Shown here: positions 1 through 4,398 of the stretch, one piece after another
Position numbering within the stretch: position 1 is the first letter of the stretch
How the letters are laid out: every line of letters begins with the position of its first letter
DNA from: an uncultured Solobacterium sp.
Lineage (GTDB): Bacteria; Bacillota_I; Bacilli_A; Erysipelotrichales; Erysipelotrichaceae
Assembly: GCA_900554555.1 (NCBI GenBank)
Contig: USIC01000072.1
Location: 1-5,108, forward strand
Direction of reading: 5' to 3'
DNA: 5,108 nt
Notes under the pieces: model-generated
Told to the model about the DNA's origin: nothing
What the model saw: only the letters and a program-made list of their open reading frames with translations
The model's database searches: none
Program-made: the position numbers and the translations under genes

Positions 1-1370
1 ACAATAATTGTCTTACCCTTCTTTGCCATCTTGATGATTAAATCATAGATCTCATATTTTGCACCAACATCGATACCACGGGTTGGCTCATCCATCATAA
101 ACACCTTCGGATTTCTTTCTAACCACTTACCGAAGATAATCTTTTGCTGGTTACCACCAGATAGTGATGTAATCGCATCATCTGGTCCCATGCACTTCGT
201 ATGCATTAAGGCAATTTCTTTCACAGTTGCCTTCTTCATCTTTTCATCAGACACAACAATACCATTCTTATAGTGATCCATATTTGCAATACATGTATTG
301 AAAGTTAAATCACTCTTTAAGAATAATCCGTTAGCCTTTCTTTCTTCAGTAATCATAGCGAATCCATTGTCCATGGCTTCTTTTGCACTATCGAAGTTCA
401 TGAGCTTGCCATTGTAATAAACACGACCTGCTGCTCTAGTACGAACACCAAAGATTGTTTCCATTAACTCTGTACGTCCAGCACCTACCAGACCATACAA
501 GCCGAAGATTTCGCCTTCCTTAACATCGAAACTAACATCATCGAGGTAAGGAGCAAACTTCGTTGAAAGATCTTTGACAGAAAGAATCGTTTCGCCCGGT
601 GTGTTATCAACCGGTGGGAAACGGTTATCAAGAGAACGTCCAACCATCGCTGCAATCAAGTCATTCATATTTGTGTCAGTAACATCTTTTGTCATGATCA
701 TCTTACCGTCACGTAATACAGACACCTGATCACATATATCAAAAATTTCATCCATCTTATGAGAAATATAGATAATGGAAATACCCTGACTACGTAGCTT
801 ACGCATCATCTGGAATAACTTCTTAACTTCTGGTTCTGTTAATGATGATGTAGGCTCATCCAAAACAATAATCTTGGAATGATACGAAATAGCCTTTGCA
901 ATTTCACACATCTGACGAGCAGATACGGACATCGTACGCATTGGCTGTGTCAAATTGACAGTGATACCTAAACTACGGAACAGTTCAGAAGCTTCCTTCT
1001 TCATTCTTCCTTCATCAACAACACCCAAAGAGTTTACTGGATAACGTCCTAAGAATAAGTTATCAATAACACTACGCTCTAAGCACTGGTTTAGTTCTTG
1101 GTGAACCATCGCAATACCATTTTCAAGCGCATCCTTTGGACCAGTAAAACTTACTTCTTTTCCATCTAGGAAGATACTTCCTTCATCTTTTTGATATGTG
1201 CCGAACAAACACTTCATCATTGTAGATTTGCCAGCACCGTTTTCACCCATGAGGCCCATAATTGAGCCGGGTTTCACATCTAAATTGATGTGATCAAGTA
1301 CTCTGTTTCTGCCGAATGATTTCGACATGCCCTTTATTGACAAGATTAAATTGTCATTTCTTTCTGACAT
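1..1370 (-). CDS. mglA: Galactose/methyl-galactoside ABC importer, double ATP-binding subunit MglA (3' end cut by window edge)
   Basis: ATPase that hydrolyses ATP on the cytoplasmic face to drive sugar uptake through an MglC-type permease. The window shows 456 codons; E. coli MglA has about 506, so roughly 50 C-terminal residues lie off the left edge. Two fused nucleotide-binding domains are visible. NBD1 has Walker A GENGAGKST (42-50), signature-like SVSARQM (148-154), Walker B IIVLDEPTSS (167-176) and the H-loop YISHK (201-205). NBD2 has the degenerate Walker A GLVGAGRT (293-300, Lys replaced by Arg), signature LSGGNQQK (403-410) and Walker B FMMDEPTRGID (424-434). A degenerate second Walker A is normal in this sugar-transporter family, so only one site is likely to be fully catalytic. 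Similarity to E. coli MglA runs along the whole length (recalled, not computed). The ATG at 1368-1370 follows an AGGGG ribosome binding site about 10 bases upstream. The gene lies 120 bases downstream of mglB and has no strong promoter of its own. A ribose or other sugar specificity cannot be excluded from MglA alone. Confidence 0.95.
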   Translation of the reverse strand, partial: MSERNDNLILSIKGMSKSFGRNRVLDHINLDVKPGSIMGLMGENGAGKSTMMKCLFGTYQKDEGSIFLDGKEVSFTGPKDALENGIAMVHQELNQCLERSVIDNLFLGRYPVNSLGVVDEGRMKKEASELFRSLGITVNLTQPMRTMSVSARQMCEIAKAISYHSKIIVLDEPTSSLTEPEVKKLFQMMRKLRSQGISIIYISHKMDEIFDICDQVSVLRDGKMIMTKDVTDTNMNDLIAAMVGRSLDNRFPPVDNTPGETILSVKDLSTKFAPYLDDVSFDVKEGEIFGLYGLVGAGRTELMETIFGVRTRAAGRVYYNGKLMNFDSAKEAMDNGFAMITEERKANGLFLKSDLTFNTCIANMDHYKNGIVVSDEKMKKATVKEIALMHTKCMGPDDAITSLSGGNQQKIIFGKWLERNPKVFMMDEPTRGIDVGAKYEIYDLIIKMAKKGKTII

Positions 1371-1432
1371 AATTGATTACCCCTGTTTAACTAAAAATCA
1401 TAAGCAGTATGGTTAACTACAAACTACTTAGA

Positions 1433-1474
1433 AAGAGGCTATCAGGTTTTCAAAAGCCTACCTGCTAGCCTCTT
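1433..1474 (-). promoter_or_regulatory. Intergenic stem-loop between mglB and mglA
   Basis: Inverted repeat just after the mglB stop codon. The outer arms AAGAGGCTA (1433-1441) and TAGCCTCTT (1466-1474) pair perfectly. After one mismatch, CAGGT (1443-1447) pairs with ACCTG (1460-1464) around a 12-base loop. On the transcribed strand only a short, broken T-run follows (CTCTTTCTAAG), so this is at best a leaky terminator. By analogy with other binding-protein-dependent transport operons, it probably stabilises the upstream mglB message or lowers read-through into mglA. That role is inferred. Confidence 0.7.
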
Positions 1475-1490
1475 AGAAAATCTTACTGAA

Positions 1491-2738
1491 TTACTTTAAG
1501 AGTGAAGTATATGATGTAGCGTTGTCTGTCTTAACCATGTTAATAGCATACGCATCATATTGACTTGGGTTTCCTAAACGGTTTGTGATATTAGATTCTG
1601 TCTGACCATCACCACCGATGTATTCAACATCCAAGTGTAGTAAGTCATCATACTTTTCAAGTAATGGCTGGTATGTTGAGCTTAAGAAGTTATCGGAAGC
1701 ATTATAAATATCCAACCAAACTTTCTTAGTGTCGCTCTTAACTTCCTTAGATACTGGTTCAAATGTCTTAGTAGCATCCATGAAGTTCTTGTAGTTATCA
1801 GCTGTTACAGCAAGGTTCAATGCATAGAATGAACGATCTGCTTCGTTATATACGTAGTCAACGCCTTCTTTAAGAACGTTGCCAGCTTCGTCAGCAGTTG
1901 CGATACCTGTCTTGATATCAACACCATCTAAAGCGTTACGTAATACTCTTAATGTTAAGTAAGCCTGAACGTCAGCGTGCTGTGAAATTGTTCCGCCGTA
2001 ACCTTCAGCAATAGCAGCTACTGCATCACTGTTAGCATCATAGCCGAATGTAGGAACCTTCTTATCCTTAGCCCATGCTGTGAACATTGACATACCCATA
2101 CCATCGTTATTGGAGATAACTAAGTCAATTTCATCACCGAATGAAGCTGACCATGTACCGATAGCGTTACCTGCAGTAGCAGCATCCCATGTAGCACCTG
2201 CAGAGTTCTTCATTTCCTGAGAAGCAAGTTCACGAACCTTGAAGTCGCCAACCTTACCATCCTTAACAACTGTAGCGGAACCATCTGTGTTTGTTCCTGC
2301 TGGAGTAGCGTCAATAGCGCCATCCTTTTCAACAGCAGTACCTAAAGCCTTACGAACACCTCTTGTACGAGCGATAGAGTCGTTGTGACCAACGTCACCA
2401 ATAGCTAATACGTAACCAATAACACCATCACCGTTACGGTCGATGATATCCTTGTGAGCTGCGATGTAATCAGCTACCATCTTACCTTGTAATTCAGCAC
2501 CCTGGTTAGCGTCGAATCCTACATAGTAAGTATCCTTGTTGAAGTTTAAAGCATCTTTATCTAACTCGCCTGTTGTACTGTTAGATGGCTGACGGTTATA
2601 CCATACTAATGGCTTATCAGCGTTTGAACCTGATGATTCTGTGTTTGAGCTTCCGCCTTTGTCACTTGTCTTAGGACCACAACCAACGAGTGATAGTGCT
2701 AAAACCGCAGAAGTCATAACCGCAAATAATTTCTTCAT
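1491..2738 (-). CDS. mglB: Galactose/glucose-binding lipoprotein MglB, circularly permuted
   Basis: Extracytoplasmic sugar-binding protein of the Mgl importer, 415 residues, anchored as a lipoprotein. The signal peptide ends in lipobox LVGC (Cys20), followed by a Ser/Gly/Asn-rich linker (about 21-42). Similarity to E. coli MglB then begins at that protein's mature residue ~86: PLVWYNRQP (43-51) matches VPVVFFNKEP. It runs in order through YYVG (71-74), GHNDSIART (117-125), TWDAATA (183-189), NNDGM (210-214) and FGYDAN (231-236) to the family's normal C-terminus near 325. After a linker (about 322-337), residues 338-415 match E. coli residues ~1-80: DIYNASDNF (343-351) corresponds to TIYKYDDNF, and YDAYAINMV (394-402) to VKALAINLV. 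The fold is therefore circularly permuted but complete. Expected sugar contacts are Asn48, His118, Asp120, Arg124, Trp184, Asn211, Asp234, Asp349 and Phe351; the usual Asn256 is Gln253. An EF-hand-like calcium loop DRNGDG lies at 100-105. An AGGGGAGG ribosome binding site stands 14 bases before the ATG, a rather long spacing. Alignment was by eye from memory. Confidence 0.93.
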   Translation of the reverse strand: MKKLFAVMTSAVLALSLVGCGPKTSDKGGSSNTESSGSNADKPLVWYNRQPSNSTTGELDKDALNFNKDTYYVGFDANQGAELQGKMVADYIAAHKDIIDRNGDGVIGYVLAIGDVGHNDSIARTRGVRKALGTAVEKDGAIDATPAGTNTDGSATVVKDGKVGDFKVRELASQEMKNSAGATWDAATAGNAIGTWSASFGDEIDLVISNNDGMGMSMFTAWAKDKKVPTFGYDANSDAVAAIAEGYGGTISQHADVQAYLTLRVLRNALDGVDIKTGIATADEAGNVLKEGVDYVYNEADRSFYALNLAVTADNYKNFMDATKTFEPVSKEVKSDTKKVWLDIYNASDNFLSSTYQPLLEKYDDLLHLDVEYIGGDGQTESNITNRLGNPSQYDAYAINMVKTDNATSYTSLLK

Positions 2739-2752
2739 AAAAGTTTTTCTTT

Positions 2753-2760
2753 CCTCCCCT
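2753..2760 (-). promoter_or_regulatory. mglB ribosome binding site
   Basis: AGGGGAGG on the minus strand is strongly complementary to the 16S rRNA 3' end. It lies 14 bases upstream of the ATG at 2736-2738, longer than the usual 6-10. The start is still favoured because the encoded MKKLF sequence opens a normal lipoprotein signal peptide. Confidence 0.75.
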
Positions 2761-2784
2761 AAATTATTTGGTTTTGAAACTATG

Positions 2785-2796
2785 GAAAGCGCTTTC
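2785..2796 (-). promoter_or_regulatory. cre-like / LacI-family operator at the mglB transcription start
   Basis: GAAAGCGCTTTC is a perfect 12-bp palindrome centred on CG. Extended to 14 bases (2784-2797) it fits the catabolite-responsive element consensus TGWAANCGNTNWCA at every position except the first and last. It sits about +11 to +22 from the predicted transcription start near 2807, where bound CcpA or a GalR/LacI-type repressor would block initiation or early elongation. Which regulator binds cannot be told from the site alone. Confidence 0.72.
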
Positions 2797-2813
2797 GCGT
2801 TTCCGATGAAAAA

Positions 2814-2842
2814 ATCATAACACCATGCAAAATGACCGTCAA
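2814..2842 (-). promoter_or_regulatory. Sigma-A type promoter of the mgl operon
   Basis: On the minus strand, TTGACG (2842-2837) is followed after exactly 17 bases by TATGAT (2819-2814), each one base off consensus. Initiation is predicted near 2807, giving an mglB leader of about 70 bases that contains the operator palindrome and the ribosome binding site. Confidence 0.85.
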
Positions 2843-2920
2843 CGCATATCCTCTTTATAAATTCTTAAGAAACATGCCGTTATACAGTTTGTTTTGCAAT
2901 GTATGGAAATTATAAATTGT

Positions 2921-2949
2921 AAAAAAGTGGCTATTAAAAGCCACTTTTT
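2921..2949 (-). terminator. Rho-independent terminator upstream of the mgl promoter
   Basis: GTGGC (2927-2931) pairs with GCCAC (2940-2944) around an 8-base loop, flanked by A-runs on the left and T-runs on the right. Read leftwards, the stem ends in six T residues, the form expected for ending transcripts from the DUF1653 gene, whose stop codon is about 130 bases upstream. The near symmetry means it could also stop rightward transcription. It insulates the mgl promoter from the genes to its right. Confidence 0.85.
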
Positions 2950-3077
2950 ACAACATTTAATTTTATACAATTGTCATTTTTATTTATGTTTGTATAATTT
3001 TTTTACTGATTAATGCAAATAAAATAACAAAAAATAACAATTTTATTTGTGATTATTTTATTTTATTGATAGATATC
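2950..3077. other. AT-rich gene-free stretch
   Basis: This completes the 339-base gap between mglB and the DUF1653 gene (2739-3077). No coding frame is supported. It contains a possible rightward promoter (2971-2998), spaced TTATACAA/TTGTATAA arms (2963-2970 and 2990-2997), a tandem AAAATAACAA (3021-3040) and a 10-bp inverted repeat CAAATAAAAT/ATTTTATTTG (3016-3025 and 3040-3049). At this base composition several of these may be chance. Confidence 0.6.
2971..2998 (+). promoter_or_regulatory. Possible rightward promoter antisense to the DUF1653 gene
   Basis: TTGTCA (2971-2976), 16 bases, then TATAAT (2993-2998) on the plus strand: five of six and six of six matches to the sigma-A boxes. No plus-strand gene follows, so a transcript would run antisense into the 3' end of the DUF1653 gene. 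The surrounding DNA is very AT-rich, so a chance match is quite possible. Confidence 0.35.
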
Positions 3078-3335
3078 CTACTTCATGATTTTTTCAAAAC
3101 GATATTTTTGTCGTATTCCAGGATACTTTGCGTGATCAACCTCTTCCATAAACATCTCATATGGTCTAACAAATAATTTCTTTTCTCCATATAAAGCACG
3201 ATAAACAATCATCTTTTCACGTGTTTCAGAATGTGTTGCTTCGCCAATATATTCATATAGATATTGCATACCATTTTGGTCAACTGTCTCTCTTTTAAAA
3301 TGACGGATGGTATTTCCTGGTTCAAAGTCTCGCAT
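3078..3335 (-). CDS. DUF1653 family small protein
   Basis: 85-residue soluble protein with no signal peptide or membrane segment. Nearly the whole length is one DUF1653 domain, recognisable by the order RHFK (11-14), YEYIGEATHSET (27-38), VYRALYG (44-50), LFVRPYEMF (54-62) and the ending EEVDHAKYPGIRQKYRFE. Members of this family are short, widespread in bacteria and of unknown biochemical function, so no role is proposed. The ATG (3333-3335) has a purine-rich site AGGGAGAGG starting 11 bases upstream. It lies downstream of the DUF4352 lipoprotein gene in the same direction, but a terminator stands between them, so it is either transcribed by read-through or from a weak promoter I cannot identify. 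It ends with TAG about 130 bases before the terminator at 2921-2949. Confidence 0.88.
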   Translation of the reverse strand: MRDFEPGNTIRHFKRETVDQNGMQYLYEYIGEATHSETREKMIVYRALYGEKKLFVRPYEMFMEEVDHAKYPGIRQKYRFEKIMK

Positions 3336-3375
3336 AGCCTCTCCCTTATTCTATATATACCTAATATCTCAATAT

Positions 3376-3410
3376 AAAAAACTAAGCTATCTAATGGATA
3401 ACTCAGTTTT
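3376..3410 (-). terminator. Rho-independent terminator of the DUF4352 lipoprotein gene
   Basis: AAAACT (3378-3383) pairs with AGTTTT (3405-3410); inner pairs AG/CT and TATC/GATA continue the stem past two mismatches to a 5-base loop. Leftward, the stem runs into six T residues. It starts 8 bases after the lipoprotein stop codon, the usual place for a terminator. Confidence 0.7.
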
Positions 3411-3418
3411 CATTCAAT

Positions 3419-4027
3419 TTATTGAGCTGATAAATCGATGTGAACAATGTAAACATCACCTTTGTGCTGATTTCCTTGCTTATCGTTATAAATATCTTGT
3501 GCTGTCAGTTCAACTTCTTTTACACCTTCAGGAATCTCAAATACAAGAACACCTTCTTTTGATTCACCTGCAGTTAGAGTATATTCCTTTTCAAACTCTT
3601 CGTTGAAAATTGCATCTTTTTCATAATAGGAGTGAGGACCATCTACGCCCTTATCATCAGCACTTGTCTTTTCCCATTCAAGTAAGAAATCTGTTGAATA
3701 CATTTGAATATCTTGGCCAAATGTATTTTCAACTTTCAATTTAACTGCTACAAACTGCTTGCCAGCCTCAGGCTGATTTCCACTAATGTCTGTTGAAGCT
3801 AAGAAATCCTCTACTGTGAATTTAAAGAACATTGTTTCAACGGAATCACCGACTCCATACTCCTGGTATCCGTTATCTGAATCTGTAGTTGTATTGTTTT
3901 CTGTACCTCCATTGTTTTCTGTACCTCCATTGTTTTCATTTACAATGTCAGATAATGTCTTTCTTGTGCAACCAGCAGATCCAAATGTTACTGCTAATGC
4001 CAACAATAATACACTTAATTTCTTCAT
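3419..4027 (-). CDS. DUF4352 domain lipoprotein, putative
   Basis: 202-residue predicted surface lipoprotein of unknown function. MKK plus a hydrophobic stretch (4-15) leads to the lipobox-like SAGC with Cys20; Ser at -3 is less usual than Leu but acceptable. A polar Asn/Gly/Thr/Glu linker (about 24-55) carries 2.5 copies of ENNGGT. From about Tyr57 the sequence fits the immunoglobulin-like DUF4352 fold: YGVGDSV, then KQFVAVKLKVEN (89-100), a charged middle region, and VLVFEIPEGVKEVEL near the C-terminus. Such domains are common in Bacillota exported lipoproteins, often next to variable Gly/Asn-rich linkers; their ligand is generally unknown. The ATG (4025-4027) follows AGGAG with 8-base spacing, and the gene has its own promoter candidate and terminator, so it is probably monocistronic. 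Its neighbours give no functional clue. Confidence 0.85.
   Translation of the reverse strand: MKKLSVLLLALAVTFGSAGCTRKTLSDIVNENNGGTENNGGTENNTTTDSDNGYQEYGVGDSVETMFFKFTVEDFLASTDISGNQPEAGKQFVAVKLKVENTFGQDIQMYSTDFLLEWEKTSADDKGVDGPHSYYEKDAIFNEEFEKEYTLTAGESKEGVLVFEIPEGVKEVELTAQDIYNDKQGNQHKGDVYIVHIDLSAQ
3893..3937 (-). repeat. 18-bp tandem repeat, 2.5 copies, in the lipoprotein linker
   Basis: Two identical 18-base units (3893-3910 and 3911-3928) and an identical half unit (3929-3937) encode ENNGGT-ENNGGT-ENN (residues 31-45). The unit is a multiple of three, so slippage would lengthen or shorten the linker between lipid anchor and domain without breaking the frame. Confidence 0.9.
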
Positions 4028-4035
4028 TTTATTTT

Positions 4036-4040
4036 CTCCT
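4036..4040 (-). promoter_or_regulatory. Ribosome binding site of the DUF4352 lipoprotein gene
   Basis: AGGAG on the minus strand, 8 bases before the ATG at 4025-4027. This supports the chosen start. Confidence 0.8.
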
Positions 4041-4058
4041 GTTTCCCCAATTGAATCT

Positions 4059-4074
4059 ATGCAAATCCTTGCAT
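4059..4074 (-). promoter_or_regulatory. Operator-like inverted repeat in the lipoprotein leader
   Basis: ATGCAA (4059-4064) and TTGCAT (4069-4074) are perfect inverted arms around a 4-base centre. The site lies just after the predicted transcription start (near 4076) and before the ribosome binding site. It could be a repressor operator or a small leader hairpin; no regulator is recognised. Confidence 0.4.
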
Positions 4075-4082
4075 CTGTATAT

Positions 4083-4091
4083 AGTATAACA
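4083..4091 (-). promoter_or_regulatory. Extended -10 promoter candidate for the DUF4352 lipoprotein gene
   Basis: TGTTATACT on the minus strand gives a TGN extension plus the -10 box TATACT (4088-4083). The -35 region (ATATTT) is poor, as tolerated in extended -10 promoters. The alternative is upstream: a perfect TTGACA (4139-4134), 18 bases, then TACTAT (4115-4110). Either or both may serve the gene. Confidence 0.45.
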
Positions 4092-4336
4092 ATAATTTCA
4101 CAAGAAAATATAGTAAAAAGCGCAAATTCTCTTTGTCAAAAACCCTTAAAAGATACAAAAATACGCATAATATCACACCAAAAAAGCAAAAAAGACATAA
4201 AAAAAAGCCCCTGACTTTGGACTAATTAAACTAATGGAGCCTCAGCCCCAATTTATCCAAACAAAGAACTCTAACTAACTTATAGTTATATTATATACAA
4301 TTGTAAATTCTTATTCAACAACTTTTTTATTAAATT

Positions 4337-4372
4337 TTCTAACAGTAAACAAAAACTTGAGTACTGTTAGAA
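4337..4372. repeat. 11-bp perfect inverted repeat just downstream of the recombinase gene
   Basis: TTCTAACAGTA (4337-4347) and TACTGTTAGAA (4362-4372) are exact reverse complements separated by 14 bases. The repeat begins 26 bases beyond the recombinase stop codon. In the gene's direction the stem is followed by an A-rich stretch and not T residues, so it is not a standard terminator. Possible roles are a recombinase binding site, an element end, or an mRNA 3' stabilising hairpin. Confidence 0.75.
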
Positions 4373-4398
4373 TGAACTTTATCTCTTTAAGACTGCTA

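Larger units (their letters stand above)
4028..4398. other. 371-base gene-free spacer between lipoprotein and recombinase
   Basis: The right-hand end of this stretch lies just downstream of the recombinase stop; the left part carries the lipoprotein promoter. An A-rich segment (about 4090-4206) is followed by an abrupt GC-rich island (4206-4249), an AT-rich segment, and an 11-bp inverted repeat (4337-4372). Plus-strand open frames here lack ribosome binding sites and recognisable products. Because it borders a site-specific recombinase, it is the natural place to look for a mobile element boundary, but no duplicated attachment site can be shown within the window. Confidence 0.55.

Noticed and set aside
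1338..1356. TGACAA/TTGTCA inverted repeat in the first codons of mglA
   Set aside because: Six-base AT-rich arms inside coding sequence with no linked signal; probably chance.
1397..1425. Separate promoter for mglA (TATGAT at 1397-1402)
   Set aside because: There is no convincing -35 box at 16-18 bases; the nearest, TTGTAG, gives only 15-base spacing. At most a weak internal promoter.
1491..2738. MglB as a truncated or frameshifted binding protein lacking its N-terminal lobe
   Set aside because: The apparently missing segment is found at the C-terminus in the same frame, with its ligand residues intact, so permutation explains it better than loss.
2739..2807. Riboswitch or attenuator in the mglB leader
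   Set aside because: The leader is only about 70 bases, with a single operator-like palindrome and no terminator or known aptamer motif.
2862..2871. TTCTTAAGAA palindrome about 20 bases upstream of the mgl -35 box
   Set aside because: Position would suit an activator, but a 10-bp AT-rich palindrome is expected by chance in this composition and matches no operator I recognise.
3786..4214. Plus-strand open frame of 142 codons opposite the lipoprotein gene
   Set aside because: It overlaps the clearly better minus-strand gene, has low-complexity translated repeats from the 18-bp units and lacks a ribosome binding site. Plus-strand frames at 3307-3606, 3889-4089, 4357-4656 and 4571-4783 were rejected for the same kind of reasons.
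4295..4304. ATACAATTGT shared with 2965-2974 as a common regulatory site
   Set aside because: Short AT-rich palindromic match in very AT-rich DNA; the two sites have no consistent placement relative to promoters.
4337..4372. Inverted repeat as a rho-independent terminator of the recombinase gene
   Set aside because: The stem is AT-rich and is followed on the transcribed strand by A-rich sequence, not by T residues.
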